Origin: Sporosarcina pasteurii
GTDB taxonomy: Bacteria; Bacillota; Bacilli; Bacillales_A; Planococcaceae
Length of the DNA: 64,000 nt
Assembly: GCF_041295575.1 (NCBI RefSeq)
Contig: NZ_CP160452.1
Span: 434,001-498,000, forward strand
Direction: 5' to 3'
A program made the translations under genes and the position numbers. The notes beneath the pieces were generated by a model. The model had not been told where the DNA came from and ran no database searches. It saw only the letters and a program-made list of their open reading frames with translations. Numbering within the stretch: the first letter of the stretch is position 1; the number at the start of each line of letters is the position of its first letter. This document shows, piece by piece, positions 29,439 to 38,999 of this stretch.

Positions 29439-31049
29439 ATGACAATGGACTATTTATACAATCCATATGCTACAAAAAGACATACAGCATTCGCGAAAAA
29501 CGGAATGGTCGCGACTTCGCAACCACTTGCTGCTCAAGCGGGGATTGAAATTATGCAACAAGGCGGGAATGCCATCGATACAGCAATTGCGACTGCGGCG
29601 GCTTTAACCGTAGTGGAACCGACATCGAACGGAATCGGCGGAGATGCATTTGCACTTGTCTGGGTGGATCATAAATTGCATGGTTTAAACGCATCTGGCC
29701 CTGCACCGCAATCCTTGACAATCGAACAAGTGAAAGCAGCGGGGCATGAAAAAATGCCGGTTCACGGATTAACACCCATCACAGTTCCTGGCGTCCCAGC
29801 TGCATGGGCAGAACTGGCCAAGAAATTCGGTAAATTACCGCTAATTAAATCGCTAGCACCTGCCATTCGCTACGCAGAAGAAGGCTATCCACTTACACCA
29901 ATTCTCGGTAAGTATTGGAAAATCGCATACAATCGATTTAAAGAGATAGGTACTTCTGAAGAATTCCATGCATGGTTTGAAACTTTTGCACCGAACGGCA
30001 GGGCACCGGAAATCGGAGAAATGTGGCGCTCGCCGGACCATGCAGAAACATTGCGTCTCATTGGCGAATCAAACGCCGAAGCATTTTATCACGGGGAACT
30101 TGCTGATAAAATCGATGCGTTCATGGAAAAGCACGGCGGCTATTTACGAAAATCAGATTTAGAAAGCTACAAACTTGAATGGGTGACGCCAATATCAACG
30201 AATTACAGAGGGTACGATATTTGGGAAATCCCGCCGAATGGTCAAGGGATGATTACGTTAATGGGACTAAACATTTTATCCGAATTGCCAACACCAATCC
30301 CACATGACGTACAATCGTTACACAATCAAATTGAAGCAATGAAACTCGCATTTATCGACGGAAAAGCGTTTATTACAGAACAAGCAGATATGCCAATTGA
30401 TTATCGTGAATTGCTGTCTAAAGCATATGCAGAAAAACGCGTTAAAAAAATCGGGGAACATGCGACAATTCCTGAACCGCTGGAATTGCCAACAGGCGGT
30501 ACCATTTATTTAGCGGCTGCGGACGGAGAAGGCAATATGGTATCGTTTATTCAATCCAATTACATGGGCTTTGGTTCGGGTGTTGTTGTACCGGGAACGG
30601 GCATTGCACTACAAAACCGCGGCGCCGACTTTATTTTAGAAGCGACACATCCGAACGCTTTGAAACCTGGGAAAAGATCGTACAATACCATTATTCCTGG
30701 ATTTATCACGAAAGAGGGACAAGCAGTTGGTCCATTCGGTGTCATGGGCGGATTTATGCAGCCACAAGGGCATCTTCAACTGGCAATCAATACGATTGAT
30801 TACCAATTAAATCCACAAGCAGCGCTCGATGCACCGCGTTGGCAATGGGTGGAGGGGAATAAAGTGCTCGTGGAACCGGAATTTCCAAATCATTTAGCAC
30901 AAGCCCTTGCTAGACGTGGACATGACATTCAAGCAACCGTCGATGCTGGCTCGTTCGGCCGTGGTCAAATCATTTGGCGAGACCCAAAAACCGGTGTCCT
31001 ATCAGGTGGAACAGAATCTAGGACAGACGGAGCCATTGCTTTATGGTAA
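29439..31049 (+). CDS. ywrD: Gamma-glutamyltransferase, YwrD-like cytoplasmic form
   Basis: This 536-aa Ntn-hydrolase proenzyme should cleave gamma-glutamyl compounds such as glutathione. The large-subunit start is typical (NGMVATSQPLAAQAGIEIMQ, GGNAIDTAIATAAALTVVEP, SNGIGGDAFALV). Autoprocessing is expected at the Thr of GGTIYLAAAD, which becomes the nucleophile of the small subunit; GALxxxRGADF-like and GVMGGFMQPQGHLQ blocks follow. There is no signal peptide, unlike secreted Ggt, so it is probably cytoplasmic like B. subtilis YwrD. A second in-frame ATG lies two codons after the chosen start. Confidence 0.85.
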   Translation: MTMDYLYNPYATKRHTAFAKNGMVATSQPLAAQAGIEIMQQGGNAIDTAIATAAALTVVEPTSNGIGGDAFALVWVDHKLHGLNASGPAPQSLTIEQVKAAGHEKMPVHGLTPITVPGVPAAWAELAKKFGKLPLIKSLAPAIRYAEEGYPLTPILGKYWKIAYNRFKEIGTSEEFHAWFETFAPNGRAPEIGEMWRSPDHAETLRLIGESNAEAFYHGELADKIDAFMEKHGGYLRKSDLESYKLEWVTPISTNYRGYDIWEIPPNGQGMITLMGLNILSELPTPIPHDVQSLHNQIEAMKLAFIDGKAFITEQADMPIDYRELLSKAYAEKRVKKIGEHATIPEPLELPTGGTIYLAAADGEGNMVSFIQSNYMGFGSGVVVPGTGIALQNRGADFILEATHPNALKPGKRSYNTIIPGFITKEGQAVGPFGVMGGFMQPQGHLQLAINTIDYQLNPQAALDAPRWQWVEGNKVLVEPEFPNHLAQALARRGHDIQATVDAGSFGRGQIIWRDPKTGVLSGGTESRTDGAIALW

Positions 31050-31064
31050 AATAGTTTAAAAAAG

Positions 31065-31103
31065 CTGACTCGAGTCTCTGGCGGTTGAAGCTGGACTGAT
31101 TAG
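31065..31103. repeat. Degenerate remnant of the nested repeat insert
   Basis: TGACTCGAG...GGCGGTTGAAGCTGG resembles the reverse complement of the insert in copy 1 and of the atp fragment (TGACTCGAGCATCTGCCTCC, then TGAAGCTGG). It is short and diverged, hence low confidence. Confidence 0.4.
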
Positions 31104-31130
31104 TTTGGAATTAAAGGAGCGATTCTCCAC

Positions 31131-31409
31131 ATGAATACGAAAACATCTCAAACGGACCCTCGTTTCAAGATTGCACATAGAGAAGCACGGCTTGGCGTTG
31201 GTCTTGCGATTTTTAACTTTATTTGGTGGTTCGGTTTTGCGTATGGACTTGGGTCAAGACCTGTTGAAGACTATACATATATATTCGGTTTGCCGGATTG
31301 GTTTTTTTATAGTTGCGTCGTCGGTTTTCTCCTCATGTCGGCACTCGTTATTGTCGTGACGAAGTATTTCTTAACCGAAGTGTCATTTGACGAGGAGGTT
31401 GAAAAATGA
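31131..31409 (+). CDS. yhdT: YhdT-family (DUF997) small membrane protein
   Basis: This 92-aa protein has two transmembrane helices (GVGLAIFNFIWWFGFAYGLG and FFYSCVVGFLLMSALVIVVT) joined by a loop with IFGLPDWFFYS. Small DUF997/YhdT proteins are regularly encoded directly before the PanF sodium/pantothenate symporter, as here, where the two genes overlap by four bases. It is probably an accessory subunit of the transporter. The role is inferred from this linkage. Confidence 0.85.
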   Translation: MNTKTSQTDPRFKIAHREARLGVGLAIFNFIWWFGFAYGLGSRPVEDYTYIFGLPDWFFYSCVVGFLLMSALVIVVTKYFLTEVSFDEEVEK

Positions 31410-32851
31410 TGAATATTGATGTAATCCTACCACTCGTCTTTTTTCTCGTTTTGATTTTCGCAATCGGGTTAATTTCATCGAAGCGCATGGCCCCTGGAAA
31501 AAGTTTTCTGAGTGACTACTTTTTAGGTGGGCGTGAACTCGGAGGATTTGTTCTTGCGATGACGATGGTTGCGACCTATGGCAGTGCATCGAGTTTCCTT
31601 GGGGGACCTGGAACAGCCTACACGGTTGGATTTGGCTGGATATTGCTCGCGATGGCACAAGTCGTTACTGGCTATTTTGTGTTGCTCATTCTCGGGAAAA
31701 AGTTCGCGATCTTGGCACGTAGATACAATGCGGTGACGATGATTGACTTTCTAAAGGCGCGGTATAATAGCCCAGCAGTCGCAATTTTATCTGCCATTGC
31801 CATTATTGTCTTTTTATTCTCAGCGATGACTGCACAGTGGGTTGGGGGGGCTCGCCTAATCGAGTCGCTCACCGGACTTCAATATACGACGGCACTCTTT
31901 ATTTTCGCAGTTTCGGTTCTTGTGTACGTCGTGATTGGGGGATTCCGTGCCGTAGCGGTAACCGATGCGGTACAAGGGGCGATTATGGTTATCGGCACAC
32001 TCGTTCTACTAATCGGCGTGATTATCGCAGGAGGCGGCGTTCCGGCAATTATGCAAGATTTGCTGAATGAAAACCCGCGCCTTGTCACACCATTTGGTGC
32101 AGATGGTTCTTTATCTGCCGCATACGTATCGTCCTTTTGGATACTCGTCGGTGTAGGTGTCGTTGCGTTGCCTCAAATGGCCGTTCGTGCAATGAGTTAT
32201 AAAAATTCACGCTCGATGCACCGCGCGCTTGTGATTGGTACAATTGTTACGGGTTTTATTATGCTGAACATGCATTTAATCGGCATTTTCGCAAGACCTG
32301 TTATGCCAGGCATTGAAATCGGCGACAAAGTGATTCCGCTCGTTGCGCTTGAAGTGTTACCTGCATGGCTTGCTGGAATTGTGCTCGCAGCTCCAATGGC
32401 GGCGATCATGTCAACGGTTGATTCATTATTATTGCTCGTTAGCTCGGCGATCGTAAAAGACGTCTACATAAACTTTATTCGACCTGATGCGGAAGAAAGA
32501 CGCATTAAAATCGTTAGTTTTGGTGTGACAGCCATTTTGGGCATTATTGTCTTTTTACTTGCGCTCAAGCCACCAGAGCTACTCATATTTTTAAATTTAT
32601 TCTCATTTGGAGGACTTGAAGCTGCCTTCATTTGGCCAGTCGTCCTTGGACTTTACTGGAAATACGGCAATAAATACGGAGCCATCGCTTCGATGATTAC
32701 GGGCATGCTTTCGTATATCGGTTTACATTTTTATAACCAAGCATTCGGAAATTTATTCGGTGTGCATACCGTGACATTTCCGATCCTATTGTCGTTCATT
32801 GCTTATGTCGTCTTTAGTTTGACGGTGAAAAGAGAAGTTTATCGGTTTTGA
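31406..32851 (+). CDS. panF: Sodium/pantothenate symporter
   Basis: This 481-aa member of the sodium:solute symporter family has about 13 membrane spans. Family patterns include DYFLGGRELGGFVLAMTMVA, TYGSASSFLGGPGTAY and the AAIMSTVDSLLLLVSSAIVK segment that carries part of the sodium site. PanF takes up pantothenate, the coenzyme A precursor. The coupled upstream yhdT supports PanF over proline or other SSS substrates. The start is ATGATG after GAGGAGGTTG; either ATG is possible. Confidence 0.87.
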   Translation: MMNIDVILPLVFFLVLIFAIGLISSKRMAPGKSFLSDYFLGGRELGGFVLAMTMVATYGSASSFLGGPGTAYTVGFGWILLAMAQVVTGYFVLLILGKKFAILARRYNAVTMIDFLKARYNSPAVAILSAIAIIVFLFSAMTAQWVGGARLIESLTGLQYTTALFIFAVSVLVYVVIGGFRAVAVTDAVQGAIMVIGTLVLLIGVIIAGGGVPAIMQDLLNENPRLVTPFGADGSLSAAYVSSFWILVGVGVVALPQMAVRAMSYKNSRSMHRALVIGTIVTGFIMLNMHLIGIFARPVMPGIEIGDKVIPLVALEVLPAWLAGIVLAAPMAAIMSTVDSLLLLVSSAIVKDVYINFIRPDAEERRIKIVSFGVTAILGIIVFLLALKPPELLIFLNLFSFGGLEAAFIWPVVLGLYWKYGNKYGAIASMITGMLSYIGLHFYNQAFGNLFGVHTVTFPILLSFIAYVVFSLTVKREVYRF

Positions 32852-32894
32852 AAAAAGAGAAGTCATCGGAGTACGGTGACTCTCTTTTACTTTT
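32852..32894 (+). terminator. Terminator after panF
   Basis: Stem AAAAGAGAAGTCA / TGACTCTCTTTT with one bulge, then ACTTTTTG. It lies just upstream of the next gene's ribosome binding site. Confidence 0.7.
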
Positions 32895-32917
32895 TGATTA
32901 AAAAAGGAGGGGTGCTC

Positions 32918-33823
32918 ATGTGGAAAATCTACGCAACTTTGACGTTGGCGATGTTCGTATGGGGGTTTAACTTACCGCTCCTCAAATACTTATTACTTTA
33001 CGTTGGACCCGTTACGATGACGGCTTTTCGTTTATTACTTGCAGGTGCAGTCGTTTTTATAATCCTAGCCGCACTGAAATTAATTCGCCTTCCTACGAAA
33101 AAAGAATGGCCATACATACTCGGTGGAGCTCTCCTAAACGTCGTAAGTCATCACTATTTCCTCAATATGGGGCTTGAAAGAACTTCGGGTTCGAACGCCA
33201 GTCTAATTCTTGGTACTGGCCCCGTGTTAACGGCGATTTCCGTTTCGCTGATTTTTAGAAATTACCCATCCAACATGCAGTGGATTGGCTTTATCCTAGG
33301 GCTTGGCGGCGTCAGTTCAGTCGTTCTTGCTGGCGGCGGGATGGCAGGGCTAGCAGTCGGCGATGTGTTTGTTTTCATTTCGATTGCGACACAAGTATTG
33401 TCATTTTTAATTATCGCCAAAGCGGCGAAAACCCTTGACCCACGCCTTATGACAGCTTATATGATGGTCATAGGGAGTCTTCTATTAATCGTGATCAGCC
33501 TAATCCAAGAACCTGGTGAAATTCGCACATTTCTTGAGGTGCCGACTAATTTCTGGCTAGCCTTTGCCGCGAGTGCAGTTATCGGAACAGCGGTTGGCCA
33601 TTTACTTTACAACTATTCCGTCGGCGAGGTAGGTCCTTCTAAAGCGGCCATCTTTATAAATTTTAATACGATGTTTGCTTTACTAGGATCAGTGCTGTTT
33701 CTTGGTGAAGTGCTTACCGCTCGTCACTTAATTGGCTTTGTGCTGATTATTGCGGGTGTCGTCCTGGGGTCTGGGGCGGCGGAGGAATTGTGGAAACAGC
33801 GTCGTAGTAAAACCTCTTCTTAG
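32918..33823 (+). CDS. EamA/DMT-family transporter
   Basis: This 301-aa protein has ten predicted spans arranged as two EamA repeats. The first starts LAMFVWGFNLPLLKYLL and includes FRLLLAGAVVF; the second contains FAASAVIGTAVGHLLYNYSV and ends LLGSVLFLGEVLTARHLIGF. Drug/metabolite transporters of this type export amino acids or metabolites; the substrate is not predictable. ATG 32918 follows AAAAAGGAGGGG, and the upstream in-frame extension overlaps the panF terminator, so it was not used. Confidence 0.8.
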   Translation: MWKIYATLTLAMFVWGFNLPLLKYLLLYVGPVTMTAFRLLLAGAVVFIILAALKLIRLPTKKEWPYILGGALLNVVSHHYFLNMGLERTSGSNASLILGTGPVLTAISVSLIFRNYPSNMQWIGFILGLGGVSSVVLAGGGMAGLAVGDVFVFISIATQVLSFLIIAKAAKTLDPRLMTAYMMVIGSLLLIVISLIQEPGEIRTFLEVPTNFWLAFAASAVIGTAVGHLLYNYSVGEVGPSKAAIFINFNTMFALLGSVLFLGEVLTARHLIGFVLIIAGVVLGSGAAEELWKQRRSKTSS

Positions 33824-33840
33824 TTGGAGAGGTTTTTTTA
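33809..33840 (+). terminator. Terminator overlapping the end of the EamA gene
   Basis: Stem AAAACCTCT / AGAGGTTTT with a 10-base loop and seven T residues; the left arm and loop include the last codons and the stop. Confidence 0.8.
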
Positions 33841-33948
33841 GATGGAATTAATAACCACACCAACGCCCACAAATATTCACACAAAAATTTCAATAAACTA
33901 TAATAAAGAAAGCAGTCTCACCATCTACCAAGAGGAGGAATTATTGAA

Positions 33949-35145
33949 ATGGCACTTTCCTTGAACTCCCGCATGCAAGCTGCCGAACTTTCTGGAATCC
34001 GAAAAATCTCCAATCTGCTCGATCATTACCCAAATGCCATCAACTTAACAGTCGGTCAACCCGATTTTCCGACACCGACAAAAATTAAAGAAGCAGCCAT
34101 TCACGCGATTCATTCAAATCATACGAGTTACACGACGAACGCGGGGTTACTTGAACTACGACAAGCTGCCAGTGATTTTTTTGCGAATCAATACGGCTTC
34201 ACTTACAATCCTCAAACTGAAATTATCGTGACGGCGGGGGCGAGCGGGGCAATGGATGCGACGTTTCGCACAATCCTCGAAGAAGGGGACGAAATTATTA
34301 TCCCGTCACCGATTTACACAGGCTATGATGCACTCATTAAATTAACTGGGGCAACAGCCATCCACTTAGATACAACAAAAACGAACTTCATTCCAGATCC
34401 CCAAAAACTTGAAGCACTCATCACACCAAAAACAAAAGCAGTTGTTTTCAATAACCCGTCCAATCCAACTGGCGCTGTCATCCCCAACGAAACGATGGAT
34501 GGGCTCGTCAAAGTGTTAACGAAACACGAGCTCTTCATCATTTCAGACGAAATATACAGCGAGAATACCTTTGAAGGTACACATCGTTCATTCGCCCAAT
34601 ATCCCGAAATAAGAGATAAACTTTTTCTGATTCATGGCCTTTCTAAATCCCATGCGATGACCGGTTGGCGACTCGGGTTTTTATTCGCGGCCGAAAAGTG
34701 GGCGAAACATGTCCTAAAAGCACATGCACACAATACGCTTTGTGCCAATCAACCCGCTCAACACGCAGCGATTTGTGCACTGAACGATTGCACGGAAATC
34801 CCAAAAGAAATGAACGAGCAATACATCCGGCGCCGCAACCTTGTCTATCATCGACTTACGGAAATGGGCTTACCAACCATCAAACCCGGCGGTGCATTCT
34901 ACATGTTTCCTTCGATTCTAGAATTCAATATGACGTCCGAACAATTTGTCCTCACTGTACTACAAGAAGCTGATGTTGCTTTCGTTCCGGGGAGTGCCTT
35001 CACACCGCTTGGCGAAGGCTATATCCGTATTTCGTACGCCGCGTCCGATGACCAACTTGAAATTGCGATGAACCGTCTAGAAAAGTGGATCAAGAATTGG
35101 CGTGAGAATGAAAGGCATATCGTGCCGGATTCATCGCTTATATGA
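33949..35145 (+). CDS. patA: PLP-dependent aminotransferase, class I (PatA-like)
   Basis: This 398-aa aspartate-aminotransferase-fold enzyme shows VGQPDFPTPTKIKEAA near residue 35-50, the PLP-lysine block GLSKSHAMTGWRLGF, NNPSNPTGAV for cofactor binding, and a C-terminal arginine region in GEGYIRISYAASDD that binds the substrate carboxylate. It matches PatA-type aminotransferases (aminotransferase A, proposed for N-acetyl-diaminopimelate or aromatic amino acids). Exact substrate is uncertain. AGAGGAGGAAT precedes the ATG. It stands alone, converging on the LysM gene. Confidence 0.85.
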   Translation: MALSLNSRMQAAELSGIRKISNLLDHYPNAINLTVGQPDFPTPTKIKEAAIHAIHSNHTSYTTNAGLLELRQAASDFFANQYGFTYNPQTEIIVTAGASGAMDATFRTILEEGDEIIIPSPIYTGYDALIKLTGATAIHLDTTKTNFIPDPQKLEALITPKTKAVVFNNPSNPTGAVIPNETMDGLVKVLTKHELFIISDEIYSENTFEGTHRSFAQYPEIRDKLFLIHGLSKSHAMTGWRLGFLFAAEKWAKHVLKAHAHNTLCANQPAQHAAICALNDCTEIPKEMNEQYIRRRNLVYHRLTEMGLPTIKPGGAFYMFPSILEFNMTSEQFVLTVLQEADVAFVPGSAFTPLGEGYIRISYAASDDQLEIAMNRLEKWIKNWRENERHIVPDSSLI

Positions 35146-35155
35146 AATTTTGCCA

Positions 35156-35194
35156 AATAAAAAGGTTCATGGGGAATTTATGCCCATGAACCTT
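35156..35194 (-). terminator. Terminator between patA and the LysM gene
   Basis: A perfect 12-bp stem AAGGTTCATGGG / CCCATGAACCTT with a 9-base loop. The flanking A-run (35158-35163) gives T residues for minus-strand transcripts, so it mainly serves the LysM-NlpC/P60 gene. Confidence 0.85.
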
Positions 35195-35203
35195 ATCAAT
35201 GAA

Positions 35204-36310
35204 TCAATCGATTACTTCATATAAACGTTTGTAGCTATTAAATCTTGGTTTCCAGTAACTGTCGTTCACGTTTGCAATGACAATGCCTTTTGAACCTGCG
35301 TGAACAAATTGTCCGTTACCGAGGTAAATTCCCATATGAGAAAGTCCTCTTTTGTATGTATTGTCGAAGAATACAAGGTCACCAGGAATTGGATTGCTAA
35401 TTTCAAATGAACGGCTATAGAAGCCTTCCGTATTTGTTCTTGGAACTGAAATCCCTGACTGATTGAATACGTAGTAAATAAACCCACTGCAATCAAAGCC
35501 GCGTGGGGATGAACCGCCCCATACGTATGGAACACCACGATGTGAAAGTGCTTGACTAATAACAGAACTATACGCGCTGATTCCAGAAACTGCAGGTTTA
35601 GGGTTTGATGTGCCTACGACTGAGCTAGAATTTGAGCTCGTATTTGAACTTGCTGTGCCACTTACTTTCAGCTTTTGTCCGACGTAGATCATATGGGAAT
35701 TAAGGCCGTTCATACTCATAAGTGAATTTACACTCAAACCAAATTTGCGACCAATATGGGAGAGCGTATCTCCACGTACAACTGTGTAAGTTGATGTCGA
35801 AGCACTTGAGTTTGTCTGTGTGCTTGGACGAGATGTTGTCGTATTTGAACTTGTTCCAGTGTTTGAGTTAGAAGTTGTTGTTCCATTCACTTTTAATACT
35901 TGTCCAACACTAATCACGTTCACATTACTAATTCCATTCAACGAAGCTAAATTGGCAACCGTTGTTCTATGAGCAGCGGCAATCCCGCCAAGTGTATCTC
36001 CACGTTTTACAGTGTATGTACTAGTTGATTGTGAAGGTGTCGTAGCTGGTTGACTTGTAGCAGTTGAATTGTTTGTAGTTGTTGAACCACCAGCAGAAAC
36101 TACAAGCCTTTGGTTAGGGAAGATTAAATCTGAACTTAAGTTATTCCATGCTTTTAAATTACTAACTGAAATATTATGTGATGTGGCAATCTTCCATAGT
36201 GAATCACCAGATTTTACATTATATGTATCTGAAGATGCTTCTGCATCGCCAACAGCAATCATTGTTGCTAACGTCGTAGTGGCTAAAACCGAAAAGACCG
36301 TCTTTTTCAA
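35204..36310 (-). CDS. LysM-NlpC/P60 D,L-endopeptidase (LytE/CwlS-like)
   Basis: This 368-aa secreted autolysin has a signal peptide (residues 1-25, ending AEA/SS), three LysM peptidoglycan-binding domains (about 29-72, 98-142, 173-216; each starts YxVxxGDxLxxI), Ser/Thr/Asn-rich linkers, and a C-terminal NlpC/P60 domain. The catalytic Cys274 is in FDCSGF, with His325 in SHMGIYLG and His337 in QFVHAG. Such enzymes cut the gamma-D-Glu to meso-DAP bond of stem peptides during growth or separation. The 228-base gap to the next minus-strand gene's end upstream holds only that gene's terminator. Confidence 0.9.
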   Translation of the reverse strand: MKKTVFSVLATTTLATMIAVGDAEASSDTYNVKSGDSLWKIATSHNISVSNLKAWNNLSSDLIFPNQRLVVSAGGSTTTNNSTATSQPATTPSQSTSTYTVKRGDTLGGIAAAHRTTVANLASLNGISNVNVISVGQVLKVNGTTTSNSNTGTSSNTTTSRPSTQTNSSASTSTYTVVRGDTLSHIGRKFGLSVNSLMSMNGLNSHMIYVGQKLKVSGTASSNTSSNSSSVVGTSNPKPAVSGISAYSSVISQALSHRGVPYVWGGSSPRGFDCSGFIYYVFNQSGISVPRTNTEGFYSRSFEISNPIPGDLVFFDNTYKRGLSHMGIYLGNGQFVHAGSKGIVIANVNDSYWKPRFNSYKRLYEVID

Positions 36311-36486
36311 TTTGTAAATGCCTCCTTAATTAGATAAAACTACCTTTCTACTATTCTAGCTTATAAAAAAATATTAACAAGCCGAATCACATTACAAATT
36401 GATTACAAATTACCTTATATGACATAATGCGGAGGACTTCTCAAATAATTCCACAGTTTGAGCTGGAATTAAAACCAAAAGCATGA

Positions 36487-36527
36487 AAAAATACCCTAAG
36501 AGAAAGTGACGCTCCCTTAGGATATTT
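36487..36527 (-). terminator. Terminator of the CapA/TagB-like unit
   Basis: Imperfect stem AATACCCTAAGAGAA / GGGAGC-type arms ending CTTAGGATATT, with an A-run at 36487-36493 that forms the minus-strand T-run. Confidence 0.7.
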
Positions 36528-36538
36528 TAGGTTGAAAA

Positions 36539-37621
36539 TTAATTTTTAACTTGCATATGCTCAAGTACCCAATCATGCGTCACATTCTTTTCTTGTTCGA
36601 CAATTTCTAGTGGGACTACCTTAAAGACACCGCGTTCGTCTTTGGTTACCGCTGTTGGATAAAAAGTAGGTGCCTCCAATGTAATCGGACTGCTTTGATT
36701 ACGGTCTTTGACAATGGTCAAATGCGCAATTCCACCAATGTCGGTATACTTGAATTTTTGTCCGGAATAAAAATTTCCCAGGGAATAATAGACGATTGTG
36801 TCGTTTCCATGGACGCCTTGTAGACGCTCCACTTGCTGCAACACATGCGGATGGTGACCGAAAATGATATCCCCACCTGCATCCGCAATGACTTGGGCGA
36901 GCTTGACCTGGGTTTCATTCGCCGTAAGTTCGTATTCGTTGCCCCAATGCATGGAAACAACGACAACGTCTACGCGTTTCTTTAATTCCTCGACCTCACG
37001 CGCGATTCGATCCGGGTCAATTCTTGCGACTAAATAATCTTTTCCTTTTGGGGTAGGAATGCCATTTGTCCCGTATGTATACGCCAAAAAGCCAAGTGAG
37101 ATTTGATTAATCGTGAAAATCCTCGCTTCATTTTGGTCTTCATCGGACAAGTAGGCACCCACATAGGGCATGTCGTATGTTTTGATGTTATGAATCGCAG
37201 CGCGTATCCCTTTTTCTCCGTAATCGAGCGTATGGTTGTTGGCAATGGACACCATATCGACACCCACATTTTTCAACCCGTCAATAATATGTGCCGGGCT
37301 ATTAAAAGCGGGGTACCCACTATAACCAAAATCCTTTCCACCAGGCATTGACTCCTGATTGGCCAATAAAAAATCAATATCTGTCATGATATCTTTCACT
37401 TCTGCAAAAGAATCAGTGTAATCCTCATACGTATACAACGGATGGTGTAATAAAATATCGCCAATCATTCCGATTGTCATCTCAACTTTCGGATAGTTGA
37501 AATCGTCGAATGAGGCATCCTTTTGTTGGAAATTAGGAGGAACATGTCGTTGTTCATTTTGTGCAAATGAACAACTGCCAAGTAATGCAACAAGCATGAT
37601 GAGGCCGAATTTTCTTGTCAT
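36539..37621 (-). CDS. CapA/PgsA-family lipoprotein
   Basis: This 360-aa protein belongs to the PGA_cap (CapA) family with a calcineurin-like metallophosphoesterase fold. Visible family blocks are GMIGDILLHHPLY, LLANQESM, VSIANNHTLDYGEKG, VVSMHWGNEYE and GHHPHVLQQVE, which together carry the usual His/Asp/Asn metal ligands. The N-terminus (LVALLGSC) has a plausible lipobox, so it should be anchored outside the membrane. CapA/PgsA is needed for poly-gamma-glutamate export, but no pgsBC genes are nearby; a role in envelope polymer export is inferred. It follows the TagB-like gene by 26 bases. Confidence 0.8.
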   Translation of the reverse strand: MTRKFGLIMLVALLGSCSFAQNEQRHVPPNFQQKDASFDDFNYPKVEMTIGMIGDILLHHPLYTYEDYTDSFAEVKDIMTDIDFLLANQESMPGGKDFGYSGYPAFNSPAHIIDGLKNVGVDMVSIANNHTLDYGEKGIRAAIHNIKTYDMPYVGAYLSDEDQNEARIFTINQISLGFLAYTYGTNGIPTPKGKDYLVARIDPDRIAREVEELKKRVDVVVVSMHWGNEYELTANETQVKLAQVIADAGGDIIFGHHPHVLQQVERLQGVHGNDTIVYYSLGNFYSGQKFKYTDIGGIAHLTIVKDRNQSSPITLEAPTFYPTAVTKDERGVFKVVPLEIVEQEKNVTHDWVLEHMQVKN

Positions 37622-37647
37622 GATGATTAAATCCTTTCAGGGGTGAA

Positions 37648-38805
37648 CTATTTATCCAAATAGCGAACGAGCGCTTGTGCAGCTTGCCCAGTAGAATACA
37701 TATTCCATTTATCGGAAAAAGCTCGGATGTTTTGTAAATTAAAGTTGTTAGCATGAATTAACTTAATGATGTCGTCAGTTGAATAAACGACTGGTCCTGG
37801 TACGACATTGTCATACTCATCCCAAAACCCGCTCTCTTTTTCATATGCTTCAAGATCATACGGAAAAAAGATTTGTGGCCGATTCAGCAAAGCAAATTCA
37901 TACGGGAGGGAAGAGTAGTCCGATATTAAGTAATCTGTGACAACAAGTAAATGATTGATATTTGGATAGCTTGATACATTGATTAACCTTTTCCCAGAAC
38001 ACGGAAGATTATTCATTTTTACCGCAGGATGCATCCGGACGAGTAAAACATACTCATCGCCAAGTGCAGTTGTTAACTTTTCGACATCAAGTGCAATCGA
38101 TTGTCCATTCAACTGATCTCGGCGGAAAGTGGGCGCATATAAAATGACTTTTCTCCCTTTAATTTCCGGATGTTCGGCTAATACAGCTTGCTTCGCTTCC
38201 TTAACTGCAGTTTGATCAAAGAAAAAATCAGTTCTTGGAATGCCAGTCTTTAGAAATCGCTGTTCAGTTAAATTAAACGCAGCTTTAAAAATCGGAATCA
38301 TCTCATCCGAACCGACAACAACTTTGTCGAATCGACGATAAACACTCAAAAAACGCTTGTGGGCAGCAGCCGAACGCTCAGAAACAGCCGGATCTTCTAG
38401 CCCAAACTTCTTCACGGCGCCAGCAGCATGCCAAAGCTGAATACATTCAACGCCTGGTTTGAAATTCATCACACTTAAAAACGCGAAGTAGTTATCAACA
38501 AATACAACCTTCGCTGTTGCTAGATGGTACATACTCCGAATATATTGAATGAAATTCAAACTATCGTAAGGAATAATCGTTCGCTCACTTGACTTCAACT
38601 TGTCGAATACATAGCTTCTCTTATTCGACTGCAAGATGACAACTTTCCCCTTTTTTTGACGAATTATTTCCTGGGCAACGTGTTCTATGTTGTCACCGAA
38701 GCTGGATACGAAGACGTATTTGTTTTGGGTGGGGAAGCGTTTGGATATGTTGAAAAGAATTTTGGTTATGGTTAAATAAATTGCGATTAGCAGTTCTTTG
38801 ATCAA
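37648..38805 (-). CDS. tagB: CDP-glycerol glycerophosphotransferase, TagB-like
   Basis: This 385-aa enzyme of the Glyphos_transf family adds glycerol phosphate from CDP-glycerol to a teichoic acid linkage unit or chain on the inner membrane face. Key blocks are WHAAGAVKKFG, GIPRTDFFFD, ILYAPTFRRDQ, LLVRMHPAV and YLISDYSSLPYEFALL. WHAAGA rather than WHGTPLKKLG points to TagB (first glycerol-phosphate transfer) and not TagF. TTG 38805 follows AGGTG at seven bases; the in-frame ATG at 38883 would add 26 residues without homology and overlap the probable promoter. CapA-like gene follows on the same strand. Confidence 0.72.
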   Translation of the reverse strand: MIKELLIAIYLTITKILFNISKRFPTQNKYVFVSSFGDNIEHVAQEIIRQKKGKVVILQSNKRSYVFDKLKSSERTIIPYDSLNFIQYIRSMYHLATAKVVFVDNYFAFLSVMNFKPGVECIQLWHAAGAVKKFGLEDPAVSERSAAAHKRFLSVYRRFDKVVVGSDEMIPIFKAAFNLTEQRFLKTGIPRTDFFFDQTAVKEAKQAVLAEHPEIKGRKVILYAPTFRRDQLNGQSIALDVEKLTTALGDEYVLLVRMHPAVKMNNLPCSGKRLINVSSYPNINHLLVVTDYLISDYSSLPYEFALLNRPQIFFPYDLEAYEKESGFWDEYDNVVPGPVVYSTDDIIKLIHANNFNLQNIRAFSDKWNMYSTGQAAQALVRYLDK

Positions 38806-38964
38806 TGGTGTGCACCTACTTAAATAAAATAAAAAACTGAATACAGCACTTCTAATAATATAGGTAGTATCACTAATCCTCAATACTAATAGAGTGTACT
38901 TAATTATATCAGAAGTCGCCTGATATTATATAAAGGTGTCCAATCAAATCATTTTTCTTACAGA

Positions 38965-38999
38965 TAAAAAAGGTCAAAGTAGAGGTGTCTACTTTGACC
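38965..38999 (-). terminator. Terminator of the acyltransferase gene
   Basis: A perfect 12-bp stem GGTCAAAGTAGA / TCTACTTTGACC with a 4-base loop; its A-run (38966-38971) gives minus-strand T residues. The stop codon of the acyltransferase lies within the stem. Confidence 0.85.
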